The translations under genes were made by a program, and so were the position numbers. From Polynucleobacter sp. AP-Latsch-80-C2 (GTDB lineage Bacteria; Pseudomonadota; Gammaproteobacteria; Burkholderiales; Burkholderiaceae): DNA of 64,000 nucleotides. The stretch is from assembly GCF_018882185.1 (NCBI RefSeq), contig NZ_JACVOY010000002.1, positions 295,945 through 359,944 of the forward strand, given 5' to 3'. The notes beneath the pieces are model-generated. The model did no database searches. It was given only the letters and a program-made list of their open reading frames with translations, and was not told the origin of the DNA. Positions 1 to 9,454 of this stretch are shown here, in pieces (the first letter of the stretch is position 1; every line of letters starts with the position of its first letter).

Positions 1-2048
1 ATGAGATTCCGACCGCGGAAATTTTGGGTGATCGAGTTCAGCAAGCTGTCGAACTGATTGAGACAGTACGGGCGCGCTGGTCTGAGTGGATTACTCAGAT
101 GGATACGTATTTCCCGCAACTGCAGAACTATAGTTTGCGCGCCTCATGGAAAGAAGAGATTCGTGCAGAGTTGCGGATTATCTTTGGCGGTTTAGCCTTT
201 GAGCCAATTCTCAATGAGCTCGAAGCCATTCATAAAAAGATTTTGCGCAAGCGTGTATTCGTAGCCCTGCACATGCATGCAGGTGACGGCAACGTCCATA
301 CGAATATTCCGGTCAACTCTGATGACTATGAAATGTTGCAAGATGCACATCATGCAGTAGATCGCATCATGAAACTTGCGCGCTCATTAGATGGTGTTAT
401 TTCTGGTGAGCATGGCATTGGTATTACTAAGCTGGAATATCTCACTGAAGATGAATTAAAAGATTTCCGTGCTTATAAGAACCGCGTTGATCCAGAAGGC
501 CGCTTCAATAAAGGCAAACTTATGCCGCATGCCGACTTGAGCATGGCCTATACGCCTAGCTTCGGTTTGATGGGGCATGAATCGATCATCATGCAACAAA
601 GCGATATCGGTGCTATTGCTGATAGCGTAAAAGATTGCTTGCGTTGCGGTAAATGTAAGCCAGTCTGCTCAACACATGTACCCCGTGCTAACTTGCTGTA
701 CAGCCCACGCGACAAAATTTTGGCTACTTCATTATTGATAGAGGCCTTCTTATACGAAGAGCAAACTAGACGTGGCGTTTCTATTCGCCATTGGGAAATG
801 TTTGATGATGTCGCAGCGCATTGCACGGTTTGTCATAAGTGCCTAACGCCTTGCCCAGTGAATATTGATTTTGGTGATGTCACCATGAATATGCGCAATC
901 TCTTGCGCAAGATGGGTCAACAACGTTTCAACCCTGGCACTGCTGCTTCAATGTTCTTCCTCAATGCTACCAGCCCAGAAACGATTCATCTGGCTCGCAA
1001 GACCATGATTAGCTGGGGCTATAAGTTGCAGCGTTTAGGTAATGATGTGTTGCGTAAGTTTGCTAAGCAGCAGACTGCCCACCCGCCGGCTACAGTTGGC
1101 AAGCCGAGCGTTAAAGAGCAGGTGATTTTCTTTGTCAATAAGAAGATGCCTGGCAATTTGCCTAAGAAAACTGCCCGTGCGTTGTTGGATATTGAAGATG
1201 CGAACTATGTTCCGATTATTCGTGATCCTAAAACCACCTCTGCCGATACTGAAGCTGTCTTCTATTTCCCAGGTTGCGGATCTGAACGTCTCTTTTCGCA
1301 AGTAGGCTTGGCGACGCAGGCAATGTTGTGGAACGTAGGCGTGCAAACAGTCTTGCCACCAGGATATTTATGCTGTGGCTATCCACAACGTGGCAATGGG
1401 GATTTCGATAAAGCGGAAAAGATGATTACGGACAATCGTGTCCTATTCCATCGTGTTGCTAATACCCTGAACTATTTGGACATTAAGACCGTCGTGGTGT
1501 CATGCGGCACTTGTTACGATCAATTGGCAGGCTATCAGTTTGAACAGATTTTCCCGGGCTGTCGGATCATTGATATTCATGAATATTTACTCGAGAAGGG
1601 CGTAAAGCTTGCTGGAGTCAGTGGTGTGAAATACATGTATCACGATCCTTGTCATTCACCAATGAAGTTGCAAGATCCGATGAAGACGGTGAATGAACTC
1701 ATTGAGATGGCGGATGGTAAGGCGATTAAAAAGAATGATCGCTGCTGCGGCGAGTCAGGAACCTTGGCAGTTACACGCCCTGACATTTCTACTCAAGTTC
1801 GTTTCCGCAAACAAATTGAGATGGAAAAAGCCGCCACCGATTTACGTAAAGATAACTTTACGGGCGATGTGAAAGTCCTCACGAGCTGCCCATCATGCTT
1901 ACAAGGCTTAACTCGTTTTGATGCTGATAGCGATACAACAGCGGATTACATCGTTGTTGAAATGGCGCAAAAGATACTGGGTGAGAATTGGATGAAGGAC
2001 TATGTGGAAAAAGCCAATCAGGGTGGCATTGAAAGGGTTCTGGTTTAG
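1..2048 (+). CDS. FAD-linked oxidase / Fe-S oxidoreductase (DUF3683-type), C-terminal part
   Basis: The 5' end is missing: the reading frame is open back to the first base of the window, so the true start lies upstream. What is visible is the end of an FAD-linked oxidase C-terminal domain (HMHAGDGNVHTN near 270-305 and SGEHGIG near 405-420), then a double 4Fe-4S ferredoxin-like module (CLRCGKCKPVC near 635-667 and CTVCHKCLTPC near 823-855). Two cysteine-rich CCG-type domains follow (GCGSERLF, CCGYPQRG, SCGTC, DPCHSP, CCGESG, SCPSC). This order matches the giant glycolate/D-lactate-dehydrogenase-like DUF3683 proteins of Burkholderiales, in which GlcD-like and GlcF-like parts are fused. The substrate cannot be told from the sequence; a 2-hydroxyacid is a reasonable inference. 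The stop codon directly abuts the next gene, suggesting co-transcription. Confidence 0.88.
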   Translation, partial: EIPTAEILGDRVQQAVELIETVRARWSEWITQMDTYFPQLQNYSLRASWKEEIRAELRIIFGGLAFEPILNELEAIHKKILRKRVFVALHMHAGDGNVHTNIPVNSDDYEMLQDAHHAVDRIMKLARSLDGVISGEHGIGITKLEYLTEDELKDFRAYKNRVDPEGRFNKGKLMPHADLSMAYTPSFGLMGHESIIMQQSDIGAIADSVKDCLRCGKCKPVCSTHVPRANLLYSPRDKILATSLLIEAFLYEEQTRRGVSIRHWEMFDDVAAHCTVCHKCLTPCPVNIDFGDVTMNMRNLLRKMGQQRFNPGTAASMFFLNATSPETIHLARKTMISWGYKLQRLGNDVLRKFAKQQTAHPPATVGKPSVKEQVIFFVNKKMPGNLPKKTARALLDIEDANYVPIIRDPKTTSADTEAVFYFPGCGSERLFSQVGLATQAMLWNVGVQTVLPPGYLCCGYPQRGNGDFDKAEKMITDNRVLFHRVANTLNYLDIKTVVVSCGTCYDQLAGYQFEQIFPGCRIIDIHEYLLEKGVKLAGVSGVKYMYHDPCHSPMKLQDPMKTVNELIEMADGKAIKKNDRCCGESGTLAVTRPDISTQVRFRKQIEMEKAATDLRKDNFTGDVKVLTSCPSCLQGLTRFDADSDTTADYIVVEMAQKILGENWMKDYVEKANQGGIERVLV

Positions 2049-2447
2049 ATGATTCCAAAAAATGTCGTCGTACATCAGCAGTCCAAAGTTTTAGAGCTTG
2101 CATACGAGGACGGCAACACCTTTCGTTTGCCATTTGAGTTATTGCGAGTGCTCTCACCCTCTGCTGAGGTGCAAGGTCATGGACCGGGTCAGGAGACGCT
2201 GCAGACGGGTAAGCGCGAAGTCTTAATCGCTAGCCTAGAGCCTGTCGGCCACTATGCCCTCAAGCCTAGTTTTTCAGATGGACATGACTCAGGTTTGTAT
2301 TCTTGGGATTTTTTGCGCTACTTATGTGACAACCAAGAGCAGTTATGGAAAGAGCATTTAGATAAATTACAGGCGGCTGGTCTGGACCGTGATGCCCCCA
2401 TGACTAAGGCAGGTCATACGCATGACCATTCTTGTGGAAGTCATTAA
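2049..2447 (+). CDS. DUF971 (gamma-butyrobetaine hydroxylase-like N-terminal domain) protein
   Basis: A 132-aa protein consisting almost only of a DUF971 domain, seen in the pattern [20 protein letters not shown] near residues 15-35 and the later [24 protein letters not shown]. In eukaryotes this domain sits in front of gamma-butyrobetaine hydroxylase and binds zinc; stand-alone bacterial versions have been linked to Fe-S proteins, but the role here is not shown. The C-terminal tail is His-rich ([10 protein letters not shown]), which could bind metal. The gene starts on the base after the upstream Fe-S oxidoreductase stop and overlaps the ubiE start by one base, so the three genes are probably one operon. 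Confidence 0.85.
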   Translation: MIPKNVVVHQQSKVLELAYEDGNTFRLPFELLRVLSPSAEVQGHGPGQETLQTGKREVLIASLEPVGHYALKPSFSDGHDSGLYSWDFLRYLCDNQEQLWKEHLDKLQAAGLDRDAPMTKAGHTHDHSCGSH

Positions 2448-3190
2448 TGAGTAAAACCCACTTCGGTTATCAAAGTGTTGATGAGGCAGAAAAGGCTGGC
2501 AAGGTTGCTGAAGTCTTTCATTCTGTTGCTAGTAAATATGATGTGATGAATGACTTTATGTCATTTGGTTTACATCGTCTCTGGAAAAAAATGACCATTG
2601 CTCGTGCTCAGGTACGCCCTGGTCAAAAAGTGCTTGATATCGCTGGTGGTACGGGTGACTTAGCCGCTGCTTTTGCTAAAGCGGCACATTTTGGAAGTAA
2701 TGCGGATGCACAGGTTTGGTTAAGTGATATCAACGCCTCTATGTTGGGCGTGGGTCGAGATCGTTTATTGGATCGTGCCATGGCCTTACCTTGCGTTCAG
2801 TTCGATGCCGAAAAGATTCCTTTTCCTCAGAATCATTTTGATGTGGTTACGGTAGCCTTTGGGCTGCGCAATATGACTCATAAAGATGTTGCTTTAGGTG
2901 AGATGCTGCGTGTTATCAAGCCTGGAGGTCGGGTTCTCGTGCTGGAATTTTCTAAGCCTGATGCTTTTTTACAGCCCGTCTATGATGCCTATTCCTTTAA
3001 GGTGCTTCCATGGTTGGGTGAGAAAATTGCCCAAGACTCAGAGAGTTACCGTTATTTAGCGGAATCAATTCGGATGCACCCCGATGCAGAGGCTTTGAAG
3101 GAAATCATGCTGGGGGTTGGTTTTGATGAAGTAGAAACCCATAGAATGACTGGGGGTATCGTTGCCTTACACATTGGTATTAAATACTGA
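2447..3190 (+). CDS. ubiE: Demethylmenaquinone / 2-methoxy-6-polyprenyl-1,4-benzoquinol methyltransferase
   Basis: UbiE performs the SAM-dependent C-methylation in ubiquinone (and where present menaquinone) synthesis. The 247-aa length is typical. Signature stretches are YDVMND (residues 31-36), the SAM-binding motif DIAGGTGD (64-71), then GLRNMTH and [14 protein letters not shown]. The ATG at 2447 is preferred to an in-frame start 15 bases upstream because it gives the usual MSKTHFGY start and overlaps the previous stop in a TAATG junction, a common sign of translational coupling. Two further ubiquinone genes (ubiJ, ubiB) follow after one intervening gene, so this is a ubiquinone locus. Confidence 0.97.
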   Translation: MSKTHFGYQSVDEAEKAGKVAEVFHSVASKYDVMNDFMSFGLHRLWKKMTIARAQVRPGQKVLDIAGGTGDLAAAFAKAAHFGSNADAQVWLSDINASMLGVGRDRLLDRAMALPCVQFDAEKIPFPQNHFDVVTVAFGLRNMTHKDVALGEMLRVIKPGGRVLVLEFSKPDAFLQPVYDAYSFKVLPWLGEKIAQDSESYRYLAESIRMHPDAEALKEIMLGVGFDEVETHRMTGGIVALHIGIKY

Positions 3191-3257
3191 TAGTTGTCTA
3201 GTTTTTAAACTTTTAAAAACTAAAGATACAGAGAAGTTATTGAGGGGTTAAATAAAA

Positions 3258-4175
3258 ATGAATAAACATTTTTTTAAAGCAGTGATATTAAGTGTGAGCT
3301 TAATAGTTGCCTCACTGGGCACGGTTGATGCTGCTCGCTTAGGCGGAGGAAGAAGCATTGGGCGTATGCCAAGTGCACCAATTCAGAGACAAGCTGCACC
3401 TATTCAAAAGCCAGCGCAACAAGCTGCGCCAGCGACTGCCCCTGCTCCTGCTGCTGCACCACAAGCTCCCACGCCTAGCCGTTTCGGTGGCATGGGAGGA
3501 ATCTTAGGTGGCTTAGCTGCTGGACTCGGTATCGGTTATTTGCTTTCCCATTTCGGTTTGGGTGAAGCAGCCTCATCTTTGATCACTGGATTATTGATTG
3601 CGATGTTGGCTGGTTTTGCCATTATGTTTGTGATTAGAAGATTACTTCCAGCAATGTCAGGCGCGGGTCAAAGCAGCAATGTGCCTAGTGCCGGCATGCA
3701 ACGCAATGTGCAAGAGCAACCGCGCCAGGAGCCTGCTTTTAACCCTGCTGCTAGCGCATTCGGTGGTATGAGTGCAGAACCTGAAAAGTTTCAATCCACA
3801 CTTCCGCCTGGATTTGATGAGCACACCTTTTTGGAAAATGCGAAGCAATACTTCGTTGGTTTGCAAAAAGCCTGGGATTTAGGTGATCTTGCCGCTTTGC
3901 GTGAATTTACGACCCCAGAAATGTTTGCCACTATTCAACAGGATTTAGCCGGTCGCACGGATGGCGCAAACCAAACTGAGGTGGTCAGTATTCAGGCGCA
4001 ACTCTTGGGAATTGAGACGAGTGATGCGCACTATTTCTGTAGCGTTCAGTTCACTGGGATGATTCGTGAGCAGTTAGGGGCACCTGCTAGCAACTTCTCT
4101 GAAATCTGGAATCTCAGCAAGCCAGTAGAAGGCCCTGGCGGCTGGGTACTGGCAGGTATCTCTCAGTTGGTTTAA
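3258..4175 (+). CDS. Tim44-like domain membrane protein
   Basis: A 305-aa envelope protein. It has an N-terminal signal peptide or anchor (about residues 1-25), then a Pro/Ala/Gln-rich linker (40-75). A Gly-rich hydrophobic segment and a second clear membrane segment (about 105-127) follow, then a C-terminal Tim44-like domain (about 185-305, beginning FLENAKQYFVGLQKAWDLGD). The Tim44-like fold in bacteria is a small alpha/beta domain of unknown partner; the family is common in Burkholderiales next to ubiE and ubiB. A GAGGGG ribosome site precedes the ATG, and a strong hairpin terminator follows the stop, so transcription of the upstream group probably ends here. Confidence 0.85.
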   Translation: MNKHFFKAVILSVSLIVASLGTVDAARLGGGRSIGRMPSAPIQRQAAPIQKPAQQAAPATAPAPAAAPQAPTPSRFGGMGGILGGLAAGLGIGYLLSHFGLGEAASSLITGLLIAMLAGFAIMFVIRRLLPAMSGAGQSSNVPSAGMQRNVQEQPRQEPAFNPAASAFGGMSAEPEKFQSTLPPGFDEHTFLENAKQYFVGLQKAWDLGDLAALREFTTPEMFATIQQDLAGRTDGANQTEVVSIQAQLLGIETSDAHYFCSVQFTGMIREQLGAPASNFSEIWNLSKPVEGPGGWVLAGISQLV

Positions 4176-4196
4176 GCTTGAGCCAGTTTCCATTGG

Positions 4197-4222
4197 AAAA
4201 CCCGCACTAGTGCGGGTTTTTT
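4197..4222 (+). terminator. Rho-independent terminator after Tim44-like gene
   Basis: A GC-rich hairpin (AACCCGCAC / GTGCGGGTT) with a minimal CTAG-type turn is followed by a run of T residues. It ends only six bases before the ubiJ ATG. Confidence 0.85.
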
Positions 4223-4228
4223 ACACTC

Positions 4229-4849
4229 ATGAGCACACCTTTTTCTTCTACCCATACGATTGCTGCTGGCGCTATATGCCGGGCGATTAACCATGTTCTG
4301 AGTACTGAGCCTTGGGCAACGGGTGAGTTATCAAAGCACGCAGGCAAGTCAATCTTATTAAAGCTCCCATTCGGTGACTTATGTTGCGAGATTGGGGCTG
4401 GTGGACTGCTGACTGTTTTCAAAGCAGCCGAAACTCCTTCCCTTACTTTGGAGGTCTCCGCTAAGGCCTTAAGCGATTTAGCGGGTAGCTCCGGCAGTTT
4501 GCGTGAGCAGGCCTTTAAGGCAGTCAAGATTACGGGTGATGCAGACTTAGCGCAACTCATTGGACGTCTCGCCGGCCAAGTCCGCTGGGAGTACGAGGAA
4601 GATCTTGCAAAGTTGTTTGGCGATGTCCCTGCGCACTTCGCAGTGAAGCAAGGCAAGAAATTTGTTTCTGCCACTCGCGCTGCTGCAAGTGATTTACTGG
4701 ACAATGTAGTGGAGTACGTTAGCGAAGAAAAAAAAGTGTTGTTAAATCAACGGGATTTTAAGATTCGCAAAGCGGAATTAAATGATTTGCGGGATTCTGT
4801 AGATCGAATGGAAAAACGAATTCAATTTTTAGAGCAAAAGGCTAAATAA
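4229..4849 (+). CDS. ubiJ: Ubiquinone biosynthesis accessory factor UbiJ (SCP2 domain)
   Basis: UbiJ is a lipid-binding scaffold of the aerobic ubiquinone complex. The 206-aa protein has an SCP2 sterol-carrier-like domain (about residues 15-120; core pattern ATGELSKHAGKSILLKLPFG onward). A long charged C-terminal helix, probably coiled coil (about 165-206, ending RMEKRIQFLEQKAK), is typical of UbiJ. It lies three bases before ubiB, the usual pairing. The start is odd: no Shine-Dalgarno sequence is visible and the ATG sits six bases behind a terminator hairpin, so either some read-through occurs or the hairpin is used in regulation. Confidence 0.9.
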   Translation: MSTPFSSTHTIAAGAICRAINHVLSTEPWATGELSKHAGKSILLKLPFGDLCCEIGAGGLLTVFKAAETPSLTLEVSAKALSDLAGSSGSLREQAFKAVKITGDADLAQLIGRLAGQVRWEYEEDLAKLFGDVPAHFAVKQGKKFVSATRAAASDLLDNVVEYVSEEKKVLLNQRDFKIRKAELNDLRDSVDRMEKRIQFLEQKAK

Positions 4850-4852
4850 ATC

Positions 4853-6442
4853 GTGCGTCGAATAGCTCGTCTTTGCTACATCTTTTTTACTGCTTGGCGC
4901 TTCGGCTTATTGCCTCTTTTGCGTGATCTATTAAAGCCTGGATTACGCCGCAGCTTATTAAGTATTTTGTGCTGGGTTTCTCCTGGTAAGCATCTCCCTA
5001 GAGGTGAGCGCATTCGTCTCACGCTTGAAGCGCTTGGCCCCATCTTCGTTAAATTTGGTCAAGTGCTCTCTACACGTCGTGACTTATTGCCCGAAGATAT
5101 TGCAAATGAGTTGGCGAAGTTACAAGATCAAGTACCGCCATTCTCCAATGAAGAGTCTCGCCGTTTGATTGAAGAGGCGCTAGGGCAGTCTATCGAAGAA
5201 GTCTTTATTAGTTTTGATGCCACTCCAATAGCCAGTGCATCTGTTGCACAGGTTCATTTTGGGGTTTTACGGGCTACAGATAAACATCCTGAGTGGGCTG
5301 GGCAGGCAGTGGCTATCAAGGTATTGCGCCCTGGTATTTTGCCGGTGATCGACGGCGATCTTGCCTTGATGTATGACCTAGCAAAAATTATTGACAAGAG
5401 TTCTGAAGATGGACGTCGTCTCAAACCTCGCGAGAACGTTGCGGAGTTTGATACGTATTTGCATGATGAGTTAGATCTCATGCGCGAGGCTGCGAATGCA
5501 AGTCAATTGCGTCGCTATTTTGTAGATTCACAGAAGTTAATGATCCCAGAAATGTATTGGGATCTCTGTCATACCAATGTCATCGTCATGGAAAGAATGT
5601 ATGGCATTTCTATTGGACGCACTGCTGAGTTACAAGCTGCTGGAGTAGATTTTAAAAAATTAGCAGCGGATGGAGTAGAGATATTTTTTACTCAGGTATT
5701 TGAGTATGGATTCTTCCATGCCGATATGCATCCAGGCAACATCATGATTAGCTTAGAGCCGGAAACTTTTGGCCGTTTTATTTCTTTGGATTTTGGAATT
5801 GTTGGCGCACTTAGTGAGTCTGATAAAAATTATCTAGCACTTAATTTCTTAGCTTTCTTTAATCGCGATTACCGTCGGGTGGCTGAGTTACATATTGAGT
5901 CAGGTTGGGTTCCAGCCGAAACTCGGGTAGAAGAATTAGAAGGCGCGGTTCGTTCTGTATGTGAACCGTACTTTGATCGACCCCTAAAAGAGATTTCTTT
6001 AGGTATTGTTTTGATGCGCCTATTCCAAACATCGCGTCGTTTTAAGGTGGAAATTCAGCCTCAGCTCACCTTATTGCAAAAAACCTTATTGAACGTGGAA
6101 GGCTTGGCTCGCCAGCTGGATCCCGATTTGGATCTGTGGAAGACGGCTAAACCTATTTTGGAAAAATGGGTTGATAAACAGCTTGGCTGGCGTGGTTTGA
6201 TCGATGGCTTGAAGGCCGAAGCGCCCATGTGGGCCAAAATCCTGCCTACTTTGCCCCGTTTGCTTGCTGATAGCTTGGCCCAGGCCGGACTGCAGCAAAA
6301 AAAGGTCGAAACTGGCGAATTAGAGGTTTTAAAGGCACTTTTGCTAGAAGAAAGGCGCACTCACCGCCTATTAGTGGGCACATTACTCTTTGCTGGCGGG
6401 TTTTTGGCGGGAATTTTGATCATTACCCTTGGTGTTCACTAA
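4853..6442 (+). CDS. ubiB: Ubiquinone biosynthesis protein kinase-like UbiB
   Basis: UbiB is an ABC1/ADCK-family atypical kinase/ATPase needed for ubiquinone synthesis. The 529-aa protein starts with GTG three bases after ubiJ. Visible family motifs are KFGQ (67-70, the signature KxGQ motif), an Ala-rich loop [11 protein letters not shown] in place of the Gly-rich loop, the lysine of [17 protein letters not shown] (starting at 289) and DFG (313-315). One or two C-terminal membrane segments (about 505-528) anchor it to the inner membrane, as expected. Confidence 0.95.
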   Translation: MRRIARLCYIFFTAWRFGLLPLLRDLLKPGLRRSLLSILCWVSPGKHLPRGERIRLTLEALGPIFVKFGQVLSTRRDLLPEDIANELAKLQDQVPPFSNEESRRLIEEALGQSIEEVFISFDATPIASASVAQVHFGVLRATDKHPEWAGQAVAIKVLRPGILPVIDGDLALMYDLAKIIDKSSEDGRRLKPRENVAEFDTYLHDELDLMREAANASQLRRYFVDSQKLMIPEMYWDLCHTNVIVMERMYGISIGRTAELQAAGVDFKKLAADGVEIFFTQVFEYGFFHADMHPGNIMISLEPETFGRFISLDFGIVGALSESDKNYLALNFLAFFNRDYRRVAELHIESGWVPAETRVEELEGAVRSVCEPYFDRPLKEISLGIVLMRLFQTSRRFKVEIQPQLTLLQKTLLNVEGLARQLDPDLDLWKTAKPILEKWVDKQLGWRGLIDGLKAEAPMWAKILPTLPRLLADSLAQAGLQQKKVETGELEVLKALLLEERRTHRLLVGTLLFAGGFLAGILIITLGVH

Positions 6443-6450
6443 GGTGGTCC

Positions 6451-6475
6451 CTAACCCGCTAAAATAGCGGGTTAG
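6451..6475. other. Perfect 10-bp stem hairpin between ubiB and DUF502 gene
   Basis: CTAACCCGCT and AGCGGGTTAG form a perfect 10-bp stem around a five-base AAAAT loop. It has no T tract. It ends seven bases before the next ATG and includes part of the only candidate ribosome site (TTAGG). It could be a weak terminator or could control translation of the next gene. Confidence 0.6.
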
Positions 6476-6482
6476 GCAGAAC

Positions 6483-7136
6483 ATGAAAAAATACTTTATT
6501 GCAGGCATCCTGGTTTGGGCACCATTAGCGATCACCATTTGGGTGATTTCGTGGGGCCTGGGTTTGCTCGACGGTGTTTTTGGGTCGGTAATGCACGCGA
6601 TCATTGTGGTTCTTCCGCATGATGCCGCTTTGGATATGCAGCATTTCCGCGATCTCCCCGCTGTTGGAGTATTGATCGTCATTGCCATCATCATATTGAC
6701 TGGATTTTTAGCAATTAGTTTTGCTGGTCAATGGTGGCTAAAAATATGGGATAGATTTGTTAACCGCATTCCAATTGTGCGCTCGATTTATTCCAGCGTC
6801 CAACAAGTGTCATCCACATTATTTTCGGGTAGTGGTCAGGCTTTTAGTAAGGCCTTGCTAATTCGTTATCCGCATGCAGATTCATGGGCAATCGCCTTTC
6901 AAACCGGTGTTCCTGCAAAAGAAGTTACTGCGAAGTTGGGTGAAGATTACGTTAACGTATTTTTACCAACAACCCCAAATCCAACCTCTGGTTTTTTTAT
7001 GATCGTGCCTCGCGCACAAACCATTGAACTAGAGATGAGTGTGGAAGAGGCTTTGAAACATATTGTTTCAATGGGATCTGTGCCACCAAATAGTTCAAGT
7101 GGATTGACAGCTATTGGGTCAACCAAACATTTTTGA
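6483..7136 (+). CDS. DUF502 family inner-membrane protein
   Basis: A 217-aa protein with two strong membrane segments (about residues 4-28 and 58-83). A conserved cytosolic or periplasmic part carries the family pattern IPIVRSIYSSVQQ and later FMIVPRAQTIELEMSVEEA. DUF502 proteins are widespread and lack a firm function; LIKE-COV homologues occur in plants. In Burkholderiales the gene is regularly found just before aspS, as here. An alternative function cannot be supported from the sequence. Confidence 0.85.
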   Translation: MKKYFIAGILVWAPLAITIWVISWGLGLLDGVFGSVMHAIIVVLPHDAALDMQHFRDLPAVGVLIVIAIIILTGFLAISFAGQWWLKIWDRFVNRIPIVRSIYSSVQQVSSTLFSGSGQAFSKALLIRYPHADSWAIAFQTGVPAKEVTAKLGEDYVNVFLPTTPNPTSGFFMIVPRAQTIELEMSVEEALKHIVSMGSVPPNSSSGLTAIGSTKHF

Positions 7137-7151
7137 TTTATAGGAAATATT

Positions 7152-8951
7152 ATGTCGATGCGAAGTCATACCTGCGGTCAGGTAACTGATTCTTTAATTG
7201 GTCAAGAAGTCACTCTCTCTGGATGGGTGAATCGTCGCCGTGACCACGGAGGCGTCATCTTTATTGACTTGCGTGATCGCGAAGGTTTTGTACAAGTAGT
7301 TTGCGACCCAGATCGTCCTGAGATGTTCGCGCTGGCTGAGCAGGTTCGTAATGAGTTTTGTATTCAGATTAAAGGCTTAGTGCGGGCACGTCCTGCCGGC
7401 ACGGAGAATACGGATTTGGTTAGCGGTAAGGTTGAAGTTCTTTGCCATGGTTTAGTTATCCTGAATGCCTCGATTACGCCTCCATTCCAATTGGATGATG
7501 AGAATTTATCTGAGACAACGCGTTTAACGCATCGTGTATTGGATTTGCGTCGTCCGCAGATGCAAAAGAATTTGCGTTTGCGTTACAACGTAGCCATGGA
7601 GTGCCGTCGTTATCTAGATGATGCTGGCTTTATTGATATTGAAACGCCAATGTTGACCAAGAGCACACCCGAAGGTGCTCGTGACTATTTGGTTCCATCT
7701 CGTGTTCATGATGGTCAATTCTTTGCATTGCCACAATCGCCACAACTCTTTAAGCAATTGTTGATGGTTGCAGGTTTTGATCGCTACTACCAAATTACTA
7801 AATGTTTCCGTGACGAAGATTTACGCGCTGATCGTCAGCCTGAATTTACTCAGATCGACTGTGAAACTGCCTTCTTAAGTGAAATAGAAATTCGCGAACT
7901 CTTTGAAAACATGATTCGTCATATTTTCAATAAGACCATGAATGTCGAGTTGCCAAATCAATTCCCAACGATGCCTTATTCAGAAGGTATGGCACGCTTT
8001 GGATCTGACAAGCCGGACTTGCGCGTGAACTTTGAGTTCACTGAATTAACGGATTTGATGAAAGACGTCGATTTCAAGGTCTTCTCTGGTGCTGCTAATC
8101 AGGTGGGTGGCCGTGTGGTTGGTTTATGTGTTCCTGGCGGTGCTGAAATTAGCCGTAGTGAAATCGATGACTACACGCAGTTTGTCAGTATTTATGGCGC
8201 CAAAGGTTTGGCATGGATTAAGGTGAATTCGGTTGCTGAAGGTCGCAACGGATTGCAATCTCCTATCGTGAAGAATTTGCATGATGCGGCAATCGAAGGC
8301 ATCTTGAAGCGCACTGGCGCTAAAGATGGCGATATTATTTTCTTCGGTGCTGATAAAGAAAAAGTAGTGAATGATGCAATCGGTAATTTACGCTTACGCA
8401 TTGGTCATTCCGCTTGGGGTAAAGCGCATGGTCTCTTTACTGAAGGCTGGAAGCCATTGTGGGTTGTTGATTTCCCAATGTTTGACTATGACGAAGGTGA
8501 AGCACGTTGGGTTGCTTGTCACCATCCATTCACTAGTCCTAAAGATGAGCATATGAAGTATCTGGAGACTGATCCAGGTAAGTGCTTGGCTAAGGCATAT
8601 GACATGGTATTGAACGGTAGCGAAATTGGTGGCGGTTCTGTGCGTATTCACCAAGAAGCTGTGCAGAGTCAGGTATTCCGTGCGCTGAAGATTGGTGCTG
8701 AAGAGGCTCAAGCGAAGTTTGGCTTCTTGTTAGATGCCCTTCAATACGGCGCGCCTCCGCATGGTGGTATCGCATTTGGTCTAGATCGTATTGTGACCAT
8801 GATGACTGGTGCTGAATCGATTCGTGATGTGATTGCTTTCCCTAAAACCCAACGTGCCCAATGCTTATTGACTCAGGCTCCTAGCCCAGTAGATGAGCGT
8901 CAGTTGCGGGAATTGCATATCCGCTTACGCCAAGCTACACCAGCTGCGTAA
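7152..8951 (+). CDS. aspS: Aspartate--tRNA ligase
   Basis: Charges tRNA-Asp. The 599-aa length and layout match bacterial AspRS: an N-terminal OB-fold anticodon-binding domain (about 1-105), and a class II catalytic core with motif 2 in [16 protein letters not shown]. An inserted GAD domain (about 290-410) and motif 3 [14 protein letters not shown] near residue 535-550 follow. A clear start with GGAAATATT upstream follows DUF502 by 15 bases. Whether it is discriminating or also charges tRNA-Asn cannot be decided here without knowing whether asnS and gatCAB exist in the genome. Confidence 0.97.
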   Translation: MSMRSHTCGQVTDSLIGQEVTLSGWVNRRRDHGGVIFIDLRDREGFVQVVCDPDRPEMFALAEQVRNEFCIQIKGLVRARPAGTENTDLVSGKVEVLCHGLVILNASITPPFQLDDENLSETTRLTHRVLDLRRPQMQKNLRLRYNVAMECRRYLDDAGFIDIETPMLTKSTPEGARDYLVPSRVHDGQFFALPQSPQLFKQLLMVAGFDRYYQITKCFRDEDLRADRQPEFTQIDCETAFLSEIEIRELFENMIRHIFNKTMNVELPNQFPTMPYSEGMARFGSDKPDLRVNFEFTELTDLMKDVDFKVFSGAANQVGGRVVGLCVPGGAEISRSEIDDYTQFVSIYGAKGLAWIKVNSVAEGRNGLQSPIVKNLHDAAIEGILKRTGAKDGDIIFFGADKEKVVNDAIGNLRLRIGHSAWGKAHGLFTEGWKPLWVVDFPMFDYDEGEARWVACHHPFTSPKDEHMKYLETDPGKCLAKAYDMVLNGSEIGGGSVRIHQEAVQSQVFRALKIGAEEAQAKFGFLLDALQYGAPPHGGIAFGLDRIVTMMTGAESIRDVIAFPKTQRAQCLLTQAPSPVDERQLRELHIRLRQATPAA

Positions 8952-8973
8952 TACAAGTTAAGTAGTACACGTC

Positions 8974-9417
8974 TTGAAAATCCCTATCTCGGTTCTCGTA
9001 GTTATCTACAAATCGAATAGGGATGTTTTATTAATAGAGCGCGCAGATCGCTCTGGTTTCTGGCAGTCGGTAACTGGTAGCTTAGATGCCCCTGATGAAG
9101 ATCTTGCTTTAGCTGCTGCCCGAGAAGCTTTTGAAGAAACGGGTATTGCAGTCGAGCATTTACCACCTGGTGCATTAAGAAATCTGCATCATCACATTGA
9201 GTATGAAATCTATCCCGAGTGGCGCTTTCGTTATGCGCCCGGCGTGACTAAAAATACGGAGCACTGGTTTGCTCTAGAAGTGCCTGACGATACTTCTGTT
9301 CGTCTAGCCCCCAGAGAGCATGTTGCCTATGAATGGCTGCCCTTTGAAGCGGCTGCAAAAAAATGTTTTTCGCGAAGCAATGGCGAGGCGATTCTTAAAT
9401 TGTTTTCTGCCCAGTGA
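8974..9417 (+). CDS. nudB: Dihydroneopterin triphosphate diphosphatase (Nudix)
   Basis: NudB removes pyrophosphate from dihydroneopterin triphosphate in folate synthesis. The 147-aa protein shows the Nudix box (G...AAAREAFEETGI, about residues 37-60). It also has the NudB-typical region with HHIEYEIYPEWRFRYAPGVTKNTEHWF. The likely start is TTG, because this gives the usual NudB beginning MKIPISVLVVIY; no ATG is available nearby. It lies 22 bases after aspS, a conserved neighbourhood in betaproteobacteria. Confidence 0.9.
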   Translation: MKIPISVLVVIYKSNRDVLLIERADRSGFWQSVTGSLDAPDEDLALAAAREAFEETGIAVEHLPPGALRNLHHHIEYEIYPEWRFRYAPGVTKNTEHWFALEVPDDTSVRLAPREHVAYEWLPFEAAAKKCFSRSNGEAILKLFSAQ

Positions 9418-9454
9418 AGCATCAGAAATAAAGAATAAGGAATAAGATAGGGCG

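Noticed and set aside
548..826. Open frame antisense to the Fe-S oxidoreductase as a gene
   Set aside because: No recognisable protein, no ribosome site, and the opposite frame is strongly conserved; the same holds for other long antisense frames, for example within aspS, purH and surA.
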